A DNA stretch of 64,000 nt from Adiantum capillus-veneris. Its lineage: Eukaryota > Streptophyta > Polypodiopsida > Polypodiales > Pteridaceae. Numbering within the stretch: position 1 is the first letter of the stretch; every line of letters starts with the position of its first letter. The stretch spans positions 93,640,476-93,704,475 of the forward strand of contig CM043944.1 in the NCBI GenBank assembly GCA_014529385.2, in the 5' to 3' direction. Of this stretch, positions 34,537 to 46,431 are shown piece by piece. The translations under genes were made by a program, and so were the position numbers. The notes beneath the pieces were generated by a model. That model did no database searches, had not been told where the DNA came from, and worked only from the letters and a program-made list of their open reading frames with translations.

Positions 34537-36840
34537 ATGAGGGGTAAGTTTTAAGCTTATCAATGATCAATTCTATATGACCGGTAGCAAGTCTAGGATC
34601 CAGGAAAAAACCCTAGAAGCCCAGTAGTGCACGAAGTCCTACGACCCAAAATTGACCATAGTGGTCTGTCAGCTCAATCAAATTGGACAAGACTTGAATT
34701 GTAGCATGCCCCTATATAATAAAACACTTCTATATCACCAGATGACCATTTGACAGGGGTCGAGGGGGGTCCCAAATAGGAAACCTAGGTTTTTTGCTAG
34801 ATGCCAGAATGGATTCCGACTCCACAGACAGCTTATAGACTAGGTCTATACACAATGTACATGGACGTCTTCATGAAAATAGTCAAGGAAAGCTCTCGAA
34901 TAGCAAAAAACAGCTTGAAGGCTAGCGTCAAATTTGACATATGAAGTCAAACTAACTCCAAATGGACCAAAATTGGATGGGTAGCTTCAGGACTATGTAG
35001 CGGACAAGTCCATAGCTTCAAAAGTGACTAGCCAACTCCACAGGCCATCTAGTCACAAAAATAGGTGATTTCAGAGTCGACAAAGCACAAAGTGATGCTG
35101 ACACAACAAAACTTTACCAAATTCATAGGACTTGTTTTAGATGTATTGAATATGTCTAGGTCATCAAATTGTCAAGTTTAGCAAAAAAAATGACTGTTGT
35201 AAATAATCGCGATTATTTACTTTTTGTGTTTTTTTTGGCTTGAAAATGATATCTTCACTTCACCTATCACTTGTCCACACCTATTACATGCCACATTTCA
35301 AGTATGAGCCAAAATGATCAAGAAAAAACTTGGAAATTGTCAAAAAAAGCACCAAAGTCTTTCCAATCCAATTTTGAGTTATCTGTCTCATTTTTTGATG
35401 CAAATCACCCCATATCTCATACACAGAGTCTACATCATGCCTAGAACCAATTTGCACCAAAAAGTGTACACTTTGGTAAAAAAGTTGAAACAATAACGAT
35501 TATTTACTTTCTTGCCAAAATGGGGGAAAATTGCAACTTTGACCTTATGGGACCAAAGCACATGATGTCCTAAGTCCACTAACCAAATTGGAGCAAGTTT
35601 GGATCTCAAGATCTCAAAATCCCTTTATATCTACTGCTTCAGAGTCTGAAGGCCCTAAATCTGGCACCATTTCCACCCAGTGCTCTCAAATGAGCCCACA
35701 CTTCAGTCAGAGCACCTAAATGCCATATAGTTCAAGCCTATGATGTCAAAATTGCAAAATGTTGGGAAAAATCCCTAGCTCTTTTTTTAAAAAAATTTGT
35801 TTGAACTTTATGATTTTGATCTTTACATGTTTTTATGCATCTATGCATGCTTCAAAATTGATTTGAAGCAAACTAGACTCAATTTGTCAGTAATTCAGAC
35901 TCAGGGCATTTCATAGCAAAATTTGCAGACTTTTCTAACTTTGGCACTGTATTCCCTTTACAGGATCAATGCAAGCTGCCGAGAAGGCCAAGAAGAGGGT
36001 GTCCCAAAAAGAAAAGCTGCAAGAGTTGCCACCCTACCAACTAGACCCAAGTTCAGTAAAGACGGCCAAGGCAACATACTTGTCAAGAGAACAGCTTGAA
36101 GAAAACAACACCATGGTTTTCACAGGCAGGTTCAAGAGCAAATAAGGACACCAAGTAGAGCTGCAAATACTATCGAAGGAAATATATGATGTAGTTGCAA
36201 AGCCAGACACAAAAGAAGCCAACAGAAGGATGGGCCTCAGGGACTTCTACGACCAGGAACCATGTGGCATAGATTTCCAGAAAGCCTATGAGTTATTGTC
36301 TACTATTAAAGAAGATGGGTCAGTCCAAATCACCGACCAACAAGGGTAGAAAGTTGAAGTAGATCAGCCGAGGCACTGAAGCTATCGCGACTGAAGGGAT
36401 GACAATGCGGGCCCGAGACAGAAAGACAACAGACACATTCACCAAGGAGATTGCTGTTGTAACTTTTTCCAACCTCATCCAAAGGCAAGTGGAAGAACCA
36501 TCACACCTATACCATCAACACTTCCACTTTTTAGCAAAGAGACCGCCATGGTACACCACCCCAAACCATGCGGTTGCGACCACCTTCACCCAATTGTTGA
36601 AGTCGATAACCAGACAACTGATTGATCATGCGCAGTATGTGCTGACAATGATGAAGGGCACAAAGAAAGAAGGTAAAATCACATATTTGGGTGAGCTTGA
36701 AGTGTTGACGAGAATAGCATATCATAGGCTATTGGCACGGTGGACAATTTGGCACCAGCCCCAAATCAGAACACATGGAATGTGTCTACACAACCTTCTC
36801 CCAGAACCACACATTCATCAAAGAGAGTTCATAAGTCACA
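34537..36840 (+). pseudogene. ORF3 of family A, intron-containing copy
   Basis: Exon 1 is ATG-AGG-G (34537-34543); exon 2 starts at 35964. Joined they read MRGSMQAAEKAKKR and continue LQELPPYQLDPSSVKTAKA, GRFKSK then a stop, SKEIYDVVAKPDTKEANRR, IKEDGSVQITDQQG, and in another frame MTMRARDRKTTDTFTK, LYHQHFHFLAKRPPWYTTP and HAQYVLTMMKGTKKEGKITY. About 300 residues remain before the copia LTR at 36846 cuts it. The minus-strand copy (43525-44420) aligns throughout; the longer A2 ORF3 (4140-8080) aligns in the first part. It lies after integrase on the same strand, the env position, but no signal peptide or membrane segment is visible, so calling it an envelope is not justified. Unspliced RNA would stop after five codons (M-R-G-K-F). 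Confidence 0.75.
34544..35963 (+). other. GT-AG intron in ORF3, 1,420 nt
   Basis: Donor GG|GTAAGTTT at 34544; acceptor CCCTTTACAG at 35963, with a branch-point-like TTCTAAC about 27 nt upstream. It is absent from the minus-strand copy, where the flanking bases are joined between 44414 and 44413. Phase 1, splitting codon 3. The intron is stop-rich in all frames and holds no recognised feature. Confidence 0.85.
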
Positions 36841-36845
36841 TGAAG

Positions 36846-37046
36846 TGTTGGGGTGGTAAATCCCAATGTGCCGCACCTAAGTGTTGGGTGGCCGGAGACT
36901 ACCGGGAACTAATACTGACCATTTATTCTACATAGAAGAATAAGGACTCATAACCCTAACACTATTGTGTTTGGAGTCCACCCAAAACATATGTCTCCTC
37001 TCTTCTCCATTGTTGCACACACACACGCTCTCGCATGCGCTCTTCA
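36846..37046 (+). repeat. 5' LTR of a Ty1/copia element, 201 bp
   Basis: Begins TGTTGGGG and ends CTCTTCA two bases before a tRNA-Met primer-binding site. Contains an ACACAC run near its end. Inserted into family A ORF3. Confidence 0.7.
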
Positions 37047-37048
37047 AC

Positions 37049-37060
37049 TGGTATCAGAGC
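37049..37060 (+). promoter_or_regulatory. Primer-binding site of the copia element
   Basis: TGGTATCAGAGC, complementary to the 3' end of initiator tRNA-Met, two bases after the LTR end. Confidence 0.92.
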
Positions 37061-38100
37061 TCAGGTATTGGGAGCACCATTGGAGCTCAGCGGGGAGGCA
37101 AGTGGAGAAGCAGCAAAAACTGCAGCACGTTTTTGCAGATCTATTTTGGCCTACCAAAACATCTTCATTTAAGCCAATTCCCTACATTTCAGATCGATTT
37201 TTTTCCTCTTCAACTTTGTAGAAGAATGTTTTCTCAAAATCTTTACCAATTTTGAGATACGTCACTCAGACTGCATGTAGGTCGTGAAGTAGAAGCTGCA
37301 GATTTTTATAGATCTGTTTTGATATGTACAAACAGCTTATTTCAAGTCCATTCCCGTCATCCCAAACCTTTTTTGTGTGGTCTACAACTTTGCGGAAGGA
37401 AGTTTCTGCAAATTTTGCACAGTTTGAGAGATATTCAGTTCAGACATTAGGGTGGTCTACCCTCGTCGGTTCTTCTGCGTACAGGTTTTTGTTGCACACT
37501 CTTTCTGCAATGTCTGTCACATGCATATTTGATGTAAGGTCTTGAGGGTATGTTATATCAGACAACCACCGCAGTGGTTATTACAGAAGAGGGTTTCTGT
37601 GGTTGATGTAAGATCTTATGCGGTTTATGTATTGTGATGGAAATATGCAAAGCCTATTGTTGAGGGTCGTGGTAAGGTTTTATTGAGCTGGGGGATTCTC
37701 AAATGTAGAGATCCTTTCAATAATACAGGTTTTGGAGCGAGCCCCCAACATCCCCATAGTTTTGGCATTGACATAGGATGTATGTTTATGCGGTTAGTGC
37801 AATATTGGTGTGCATCTGCTGACCTGCCATTGTTGGCATTGATGTCATCTTTATGTGTATGCCTTTGACAGTATTCAGTTGGTTAGAGACACTCTTCTAG
37901 AGTTGGAGACATTGACAGTGATAGTTCTTTGAGATTTTATCTTGCCGGTTTATCCACTTTGATCAGCATTTTAGTCATTGTACACATTTGTTTTGGGTTC
38001 AAAAGTGAGTTTTGCAGGGGAGACTCTGCCAAATTCTTTTCAGGTTTTCTATCATCTTCTTTAGTGGAGCGGATCTATTACTTTTGTTCCTTGTTGAGTG
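37061..38100 (+). other. Copia untranslated leader
   Basis: About 1 kb between the primer-binding site and gag, with no long frame. It includes two diverged copies of a roughly 180-bp segment (agatctattttggcc / agatctgttttgata near 37137 and 37310). Confidence 0.6.
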
Positions 38101-40335
38101 ATGACTTCATCATCGGAGAACTCTTTGTTCAACATTGAGAAGTTAGATGGCACTAACTTCCCATTTTGGAAGGAACGGGTTTACAATGTCTTAGTACAGA
38201 AGAAGCAGATCCAGCCCCGATAAAGATGAAAGAGATAAAGCCTGAGGATATGGATGAGTATGATTGGCAGGAGTTGGATGAGCTTGCCAGGTTCACCATC
38301 ATGCTGACTTTGTCAAAGAATGTGTACTTCAATGTGAACATGGAAAAGACTAGTTATGAGTTGTGAAACAAGTTATGTGACCTATATAAGAAGCAAAGTG
38401 CAGCATCACAGGTTTATTGGCTGAAAAAGTTAGTTGATTTGAAGATGGATGAGGGCACACCCATGTGCAACGATCTCAATGAGTTCAACACAATTTTTAG
38501 TCAGCTTTCTGCGCAAGGAGTCAATTTTGACAATTTGGTCAAAGCAATGTTCTTGCTAGTTACGCTGCCAGAAAGTTGGGATACTTTTTGCACATCCATA
38601 AGAAACTCAGCACCTCCTGATGGTTTAACATGTGCTGATGTTGAGGACAGTTTGCTTACTGAAGAGGTTAGCAGGAAGAATCTTGATACTTCTCGTGGTA
38701 CTAGCAATGATCTTGTTGTTCGTGGTCGATCACAAGAAAAGGGCAAGCAGAATCAGATAGGAAAATCTCATAGCAAATCACGTTGCCAAAAAGACATTGA
38801 GTGCTATCATTGTCACAAAAAGAGTCATGTGAAGAAAGACTATTGAAAGTGGAAACAAGAGAAAGGTAAAGACAAGAAGTCGGAAGAAGGCAAGACTAAG
38901 GAAAGTAGTATAAAGATTGAAGAGATCAACAATGTTTTTGTTGAAGATTCTGCTGGAGATATTTATCTCACATCTACCATGGATTCAACATTTTTGGTTG
39001 CCACTAATGACTACGCTTTACAGGATTGGGTTATTGACTCAAGTGCATTGTTTCATGTGACTCCTCACAGAGAGTGGTTCAGTACATATGATGCAGCCCG
39101 TAAAGGTCGTGTTCGTCTTGGCAATGATTTTGCTTGCGACATAGTTGGTGTCGGTGAATGTGCTGCTGAAATTTCAGAATGGTTCTTCATTCATGCTCAA
39201 GAATGTGAGACATGTGCCGAAGCTTACCAAAAGCTTGATTAGTACAGGACAATTGGATGACACGGGATATTGTTGCACATTTGGTGATAGTTCATGGAAG
39301 ATCACCAAAGGTTCTTTAGTGGTAGCACATGGTTCAAAGTCTGGGACTTTGTACATGCTACATGTATCCAATGTTAAAAACCATGTAATTTGTGTAACCG
39401 AGCCGCCAAGCGTTTCTTTGTGGCATCGCCGATTAGGACATATGTTTCAAAAGGGAATGAAAATATTATCTTGTTTTGGTTATGTGCCTGGCTTCAATTT
39501 CTCAGACTTTTCAGTTTGTGAGCATTGTCTTTATGGTAAACAAACACAGTCACCACACAAAAGGGGAAGCACTCAAAAAAGTTAGCCATTAGAGTTAGTG
39601 CATAGTGATGTCTGTGGACCTATGCCTAATGTATCCATGGGAGGTTCATTGTACTATGTTACATTCATTGATGAATTCTCAAGGAAAGTGTTGGTATATC
39701 CTCTTAGGAAGAAGGATGAAGTTCTTTCAAAATTTCAGTATTTTGTGGCATTAGTGGAGAACCAGTCTGGCAAGAAAGTGAAGTGCTTGAGGTGAGACAA
39801 TGGTGGTGAGTATGTCACTAAATCCTTTCAGAATTTTTGTGATTCCAAAGGCATCAACTCCACAAAATGGTGTCGCTGAGAGGATGAACCATACCATACA
39901 AGTGAAGTTACGTAGCATGTTGTCTAATGCAGAGTTGCCTAATGGATTTTGGGCGGAAGCATTAGCAACTGCTGTCCATCTTATTAATAGATCTCCTAAC
40001 AAGGATTTAAATGAGAAGATACCTGAAGAGCTTTGGTATGGGAAGCCACCTTCTTACAAGCATCTTACAGTCTTTGGTTGTGAAGTGTATTTCCATGTTC
40101 CAAAGGAGTTTCGAAGCAAGTTGGCTCATAAGTCAAAGAAATGCATATTTCTTGGCTATGGAAATCCTGGCGAGATGGGATTTTGGTTATGGGATCCTGA
40201 AGCTAAAAAGATAGTTTGCAGTAATGACGTATACTTCAATGAAGAAAAGATTCATAAGAAGCCTGTGCATACAGTGAAGGTCAGGAGAGTTATCTTCCAA
40301 GAAGATGGAATTGTCCACAATAGGGCTGAAGTGCC
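38101..40335 (+). pseudogene. Ty1/copia gag-protease-integrase, truncated before RT
   Basis: Gag starts at 38101 (NSLFNIEKLDGTNFPFWK) and continues in the next frame (ELDELARFTIMLTL; EFNTIFSQLSAQG). The zinc knuckle at about 38805 reads CYHCHKKSHVKKDY, so the last Cys of CCHC is lost. The protease site reads VIDSSALFH, where D-S/T-G is expected. The integrase zinc region (LWHRRLGH, then CEHCLYGK) and core (HSDVCGP, DNGGEY, GVAERMNHT) are readable. The frame ends near 40339 after the integrase C-terminal region (VFGCEVYFHVPKEF), where an LTR-B fragment begins; RT and RNaseH are absent. Several stops (for example 38844, 39240, 39583 and 39794) confirm it is dead. Confidence 0.9.
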
Positions 40336-40468
40336 TTAGCTTAGTGATTATCATGGTAGAGGAGATGAGCATGCCATTGAAGCTTGGCTCTTGGTTGGAT
40401 TTGCATTTCGTAGGCCTCTACTTCTCAATGCTTGGAGAAGGAGATGGAGTTCTTCTTGCACGCATGAG

Positions 40469-40578
<110 letters not shown>

Positions 40579-41391
40579 CATTGTGTTAGAGTAAAATGCA
40601 GCCCTCTCTCTGATCTTGGTCGCCCCTCTTGCTATTTGCTCATGCTGGCCTCCCATTGGCCTCCCATTGGCTCCTGTAAAGCTTAACCAATCACAAATTA
40701 TATTTGATAGCCTTTTGACAAGTGTCCCTATTTCTCCTTTTGTGAGAGATTTAGGTAATTAAATAGTTCAATTAAACTCTCATTGGACCTCTTAGTCTTT
40801 TGGCCAATAGGAATCAGGCAAGCCATTAGGCTGCTGGATGCTCATTGGACCCCTTGGTAGACTATCCAATAGTCTTCTAGGGAGATTAATTTCTATTGGT
40901 TCTTTTACCAAGAATTTCTTAAATTGATTAGACTAACTTTACTCTAGCCTAATTCTCATTAGTCCGCCTCTATGGCCATCCAATAGGATTTGAGGGGAGC
41001 TTAACCAATCACAAATTAGAAGCATAACTGATAGCCTTTTGACAAGTGTCCCTCTTTCTTCTTTTGTGAGAGATTTAGGTAATTAAATAATTGGATTAAA
41101 CTCTCATTGGACCTCTTAGTCTTATGGCCAATAGGAATCAGGCAACCCATTGGGTTGTTGGATGCTCATTGGACCCCTTGGTAGACTGTCCAATAGTCTT
41201 CTAGGGAGCTTAATTTCTATTGTTTCTTTTATCAAGCATTTTTTAAATTGATTAGACTAACTTTACTCTAGCCTAATTCTCATTGGTCCACCTCTATGGC
41301 CATCCAATAGGATTTGAGGGGAGCTTGGGAGGCAACTGGCCTAGGAGCCTGACACGTGTCCAATATGTCCTTTGTGTAAAGGGGGAGATTT

Positions 41392-41393
<2 letters not shown>

Positions 41394-41484
<91 letters not shown>
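41394..41484. repeat. (GT)n microsatellite, about 45 units
   Basis: Pure GT run in LTR-B copy 3. The same position has about 15 units in copy 2 (31687-31718), about 10 in copy 4 (55332-55352) and a short ACACACACA in copy 1. Confidence 0.98.
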
Positions 41485-41486
<2 letters not shown>

Positions 41487-41861
41487 CTCTCTCATCCTCT
41501 ACAATAAGGGCTCTCCCCCTCCTTCCTAGGGATGTGGGAAGACTTTTTAGTCTTCCCATGACCATCCAATATTTCCCCTACTTTGGCCTTTGGACTAGAC
41601 AATTAAAATTAGGAGCTTTAGCCTATGGAAGTCTTAATGGGGTTGAACCTTAGGTCTTTTTAGCCCCATTGAAGCATATTCATCTTTTGTAGACTCTCCC
41701 CCTTTGGATCCCTATTTTCCCTCCTTTAAATCCGTGACAGAGACTAGTCTGGCAGCCTTACCAATATTCTAGCTTTTACTTCACTGGTACTTTCCCATAT
41801 TAATTGATCAGTTTAACATGAGAAAATCATTTGGGAGTATTAGATATTAGTTTTTATGACA

Positions 41862-42842
41862 GTAGACAAAAGACAAGAGAGAAAAAGAAGAGTCTATGTC
41901 ACTTTATAAGTGAAGCAAGACTATACAGTAGTCCTAATTTATGATTCCAACAGTTGCAATGTTTTTCAACCAGCTCAAAGTAAAGACCAACAATGTAATG
42001 CCATAACAAAACACTGCTCAAATACAGTAATAGACCAATAATCATAATATCATAGTTTAGTTTAGATCGCGTTTAGATTTGATCAGTATTTAATAGAACA
42101 CTCTAATTTTTGAAAGTTAATTTTATAAAGAATCATATAGATGCCTAAACAAATGAGTGCAGCACAAGCCCAACATTACATATTCAACTAGAATAATACC
42201 AAACTAGCAAGTAAACAGCCTAAAGAATGGAAATGAGCCAATCAATTTTATCCCAAACTCTACATACCATCACTTGGACATCATAGATCCTTCAAATAAG
42301 TAGGTAATATATACTTCAAATAAAAAATATGTTCTACCAAGATATCTTCAAAATTTAAGCTTTTTTGAGTGAAGCCTTAGCCTAAGGATTCAGCAAATAG
42401 CGAAGCCCCATCATTATGTGGGATGTATTGATATGTTACTACCAAATCTTTCTAAATGGATTATCATAGCATTTTAATGCTTGGAAAACCCATCAGTGAC
42501 TTAGCTACAACTATATCAAAAGAAAAAATAGGATCCTACTTGCCAATAAGCATCAATGTTGGTGAACAGAAATCGTGTCAACCATAATCTATGCCAGTCA
42601 CTACTCAACCATACAAGGCTAATTGAGGAAGAGAGCATCCCTCGCCTATTTATATAGTAGCACCAGATTAGTGGTTTCCAATTGGATGGCATCAGATTTC
42701 CCATGTTTTTGTGAGCATTCCTTGATAGTTGGATTAAGATACACCATACCACCTATAGAATCTCTACAATATCCTAGTATTTAGGAGTACAGAGTAAGCA
42801 AGGCGGGTGTAGAATGAGCTAGGTTTCAAGCCAACACACACA
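41862..42842 (-). repeat. Family C copy 2, inverted
   Basis: Reverse complement matches 18975-19205 and 20400-21137 and skips the 1.2 kb between. Its end at 41862 is exactly the start of LTR-B copy 3, so an LTR-B element inserted here. It contains tatataaatagg on the minus strand near 42650. Confidence 0.85.
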
Positions 42843-42852
42843 CACACACACA

Positions 42853-42882
<30 letters not shown>
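42836..42882. repeat. (CA)n(GA)n microsatellite
   Basis: About 12 CA units, then AA, then about 10 GA units; equivalent in place to the (CT)n at 18920-18974. Confidence 0.95.
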
Positions 42883-42887
<5 letters not shown>

Positions 42888-43524
42888 GGTTTCCTAACCT
42901 CACTCTTATCTTATTGCAGACATAGCAAAAACCACAAACATAATTGTCAATCCATAGGACAAAGCTGACTTGACTAGTGCATGGAGGCTACAAGAGGGTG
43001 TCAATCTCTTGGAAAACATCAGACAACTCACAGCTAACACAAGGTACACTCAAATGACTTAAGTCATCAAAAGCTAGTTGCTAATTGGCAAGCCAACCAT
43101 GATCGTTACAGCATCAAACAACACCCAAATGCTATGAGACTTCTAGGACAAGAATAGAAGACCTAATACACATGCTTATGGTCTCAAATCTCACTTTCAA
43201 TGAGTGGAAAATAATGCGATTATTAACAATAGTGAGATTTTGACCTAGTCATTTTTGACCCCGAATGCATCTAAATGCTTAGCAACGATGCCCCAATATC
43301 CCGCCTATACTTACTTTGTGGTTTCCTAGCTAATTTCCTACTTAAGATGAAATTAGGCCATGGGTCAGCGACGTCAAATGCTACGATTTATCATGATATG
43401 TTTACGTCAATGCTGGGTAGAGCTCTTACCTATGGTTGCAACGGAATTGATGGCACTGCAATGTGACAACCGACAACGGAGATAGAAGCATGAAAAGGAG
43501 AGAAGAGTGTGCCGTAAGCTCACG
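42883..43524. other. Unassigned sequence
   Basis: No coding region or element end was recognised. This is where the rest of ORF3 and a 3' LTR of the minus-strand family A element would be expected; I could not find them. Confidence 0.4.
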
Positions 43525-44420
43525 CTATGTATTTCTTATCCAAAAACTTGATAATAACTTTACAAAATTGGTTTTTATTGCGATTATCCATGTGTTCTGA
43601 TCTGGGGCTGGCGGCAAGTTATCGGCCATCCCAATGGCATGGTATGCAATTTGGGTCAAGACTTTTGGAGATCCTAAGTATGTGACTTTTCCTTCCTTCT
43701 TTGTTCTCTTGAGTGTTGTAAGCACATACTGAGCATGATTTATTGATTGTCTACTTGATGACTTCAATACTTGCATGAAGGTGGTTGTAACAACATGATT
43801 TGGGGTAGTGTACCTTGGTGGTTTCTTGGCGAGGAAGTGGAAGTGTTGGTGGTAGAGGCAGGCAGGATCATCTACTTGATTTAGCATAAGATTAGAGAAG
43901 GTGGCAACAATTGTACTCTTTGTGAATGTTCCAGCCGTTTTCCTATCTCTGCCTCTCATTGTCATACCTTCAATGGGCAGCTTTAGTGCTTCAACCACTA
44001 TGTCTTTGTTGATGACTATCTCAACTTTCTGTCCTTGTTGATGTGTGATCTGGGTAGATCCATCCTCTTTAATCATCGACATTAGTTCGTAAGCCCTTTG
44101 GAAATCTACTCTACATGGTTCTTGATCATAAAATGATCAAAGTCCCAACCTTCTGTTGGCTTCTTTCATAGCTGGCTTAGCTGCTACATCATAGACTTCC
44201 TTCGGTAGAATTTGCAACGCCACTGACTTCCATCTTCACTTTTGAATTTTCCAATGAAGATTGTGGTGTTGTGCTTCTCAATTTGTCCTTTTGACAGGTA
44301 GGTTACTTTGGCCGTTTTCACAGAACTAGGCTTCAACTGATATGGTGGAAACTCTTGCAGTTTTTCTTTTTGGGTCTTTCTCTTCTTTGCTTTCTCAGCA
44401 GCTTGCATTGCACCCCTCAT
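43525..44420 (-). pseudogene. ORF3 of family A, intronless copy
   Basis: Starts ATG at 44420-44418 and reads MRGAMQAAEKAKKRK, LQEFPPYQLKPSSVKTAKV, IGKFKSEDGSQW. After a frameshift near 44200 it continues (KEDGSTQITHQQGQKVEIV, INKDIVVEALKLP, MTMRGRDRKTAGTFTK, LYHQHFHFLAKKPPRYTTP, HAQYVLTTLKRTKKEGK). It aligns with 34537-36760 except that the 1,420-nt intron is missing, joined at 44414/44413. Homology ends at QNTW near 43575; beyond this the sequences differ, so the 3' part of ORF3 is lost. About 300 residues, basic and hydrophilic, with no membrane segment seen. Function unknown. Confidence 0.78.
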
Positions 44421-45130
44421 GTCTCGTATGAAAGGCCCTAAGAATGGGTGATTGCAGACTCCAAAAAGTGTGCGTAAAGAAGGTCGAGACCTCTCTTCTC
44501 CAAGAGTGACTAGTAGAAACAAGGTGATTTTGGGCTACCTAAGATATCTATACTCGGACTTCCCAAACTAATTTTCCCCAGATTCCCTTGTTAGTTCTAA
44601 TAGGCCATGAAATCTACGTTAGACTCAAAAATTTCCTCAATTAGACTCCGTTAGCTCATTCTGCAAGAATTTGCAAAAACAGGCTATGGCAGCCTAATTT
44701 AGGCCTCCCGCTTTCGTTTGTCGTTTTAATCAAAAAAAAATTGTGCCTGTCTGTCTTGTCCTCCTAATCATCAGTGTGTTTTCAGTTCCTCCATCTGAGC
44801 TCATTTGCTATTTATAATTAATTTTTGACTTGTTTATTAAAAATCAAAGAAAATAATAAGATGCACTAGAAAAGAACATTGAAAGATCAACAATTAAGAA
44901 AATATACTAAAAAACGCTATTTTATTACTTTTTGGTGGATTTCTCCATTTTTAAGCTCCAATCAAGAAAAAATAATGAAAATGAACAAAAAGGGCTATTT
45001 TTTGAAGTAATTTTTGATAGTATATACAATATTTACACTCACAGGGGAGATTTTATCAGCTAAAATTCCCTTGCTGATGCTTTTTAAGGGCATTATTAGG
45101 TATTTTTGCAAAAAACCATAGGTTAACATC
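44421..45130 (-). other. Family A spacer between integrase region and ORF3
   Basis: AT-rich; counterpart of 33830-34536 on the plus strand. No coding region. Confidence 0.8.
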
Positions 45131-45674
45131 CAACTTTTTTTCTCCCTCTTCAAACATTGCCCTTAAGCAATGAAGTTTCCTTCCACCTCTCCTAGATGGA
45201 GTACTCCGGGACGACTGTGTGCATAGGTTGAACAATCGTGTCTATGCATAGCTGTGATTGGCTATACCATGCTTTGAAGGTGAATGCAATTCAAATCAGT
45301 ATGCGGTGCAAGAGTTGGGTCTTGCGTAATTAACTCAAGGGTTTTCGTGGTCGAGTTATCTTGCTGATGTTTTGTAAATAGAAAATTTTGTAATTTATGT
45401 GCTCTTTACCTGATTGTACCATCTAGATGCTTTGGCACACTGATTTCCTGAGCTGTCGGTAACAATAATGATGGTTTTTAAGATTTAACTCTCCATTGGT
45501 ATTTTGGTTTTCGATTGATGAACTATTGTGGTGGAGTTTTTTGAGATTTACACTGATTCATCGACTTTACAATTTGTGGAGAAGATAAAGGCTCCTTTGG
45601 TTTCCAAACCCATCTAGTGCTAGTTTCTCTTCTGAAATATTTTTTTCTCTGAGTTGCTAGATGTGAAACTTCCT
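45131..45674 (-). other. Non-coding part of family A after the second protease ORF
   Basis: Absent from the plus-strand copy, which jumps from integrase (33833) straight to the spacer. No coding region recognised. Confidence 0.5.
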
Positions 45675-46304
45675 TCAGTATGGTAGATGAGTTTTTGGGC
45701 ACCCAAATCTGAGACGGATTGTCCTTGAGTTGTGCTTTTGGTACCCAAATTTGCCTGAGTCCTTGCTGTTGCTTGTAGCATTTGCTTGTCTAGAGGCTGA
45801 CGTAGATCGATTATTCCCTGGTTTCTTTTGTGGGAAACCTCTTTTCCATTCCTCTTTGCTCAATGAAATTGGAACTAAGAGTTGTCCTCCTTTAAGTGAT
45901 AGCTTGAGTTGATTTGTGTTACAATCTGGTACTGCCTTGTATGTCCACATCCATGAGATTCCAAGAACCATCATTTCATTCATATGTTCATCTCGTATGC
46001 ATATAAATTGATGAGGGCATGAAAATCCATTTACTATCATATTCAAGTTAACCACTCTCAATGCCGGTGTTGGGTTTTTGTTGCATCCTTTGATAGCAGA
46101 TATTCCCGATGCTGAAGATTGATTCGTAGCTTTCTTGTAAATGGAATAACTGACTGTATTCAATCGAGCGCCTGTATCTACTAATGCATTTGTGCTATGA
46201 TTGTGCGATTGTATTGTGATGTGAAGGTTAATTCCATCCAACCGTTCATCATTTGTTGATACTGCATCATTTTGTGATTCCCATAGTCTTTTATTTGGTT
46301 CCAA
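45675..46304 (-). CDS. Retropepsin-like aspartic protease ORF downstream of integrase
   Basis: Open for 209 codons. Residues 39-46 are NALVDTGA, the catalytic motif of retroviral-type aspartic proteases. About 70 residues later MMVLGISWMW (residues 111-120) fits the hydrophobic-LG segment that closes the fold, followed by YKAVPDCN. The C-terminal third is Ser/Lys/Asn-rich and may be a linker. It lies 150 bp after the integrase C-terminal end, in a different frame (the integrase frame overlaps its start), a place where gypsy elements do not normally have a protease; the usual protease position, between gag and RT, holds another, degenerate copy. Alternatives: a fragment of a second retroelement or pararetrovirus inserted here. 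Expression is not shown; the start Met is simply the first in the open frame. Confidence 0.65.
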   Translation of the reverse strand: MEPNKRLWESQNDAVSTNDERLDGINLHITIQSHNHSTNALVDTGARLNTVSYSIYKKATNQSSASGISAIKGCNKNPTPALRVVNLNMIVNGFSCPHQFICIRDEHMNEMMVLGISWMWTYKAVPDCNTNQLKLSLKGGQLLVPISLSKEEWKRGFPQKKPGNNRSTSASRQANATSNSKDSGKFGYQKHNSRTIRLRFGCPKTHLPY

Positions 46305-46431
46305 AGTGTTGATGGGAATAGGTGTTTGTTGATTTTTGAAAGAAACTTTCCTCTTGAGTACTCAAAGTCAAGCTTCCTATTGAGCTTCATGATTAACCTG
46401 CTATCATTTAATCTTCCTTTGCTGTCATTGG

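Noticed and set aside
34537-36840. ORF3 as a true envelope glycoprotein
   Set aside because: Position fits env, but no signal peptide, transmembrane segment or Cys pattern is visible.
37049-37060. Possible tRNA remnants at the TGGTATCAGAGC sites (here and 28504-28515)
   Set aside because: Only the 12-base primer complement is present beside LTR ends; no tRNA body or arms are seen.
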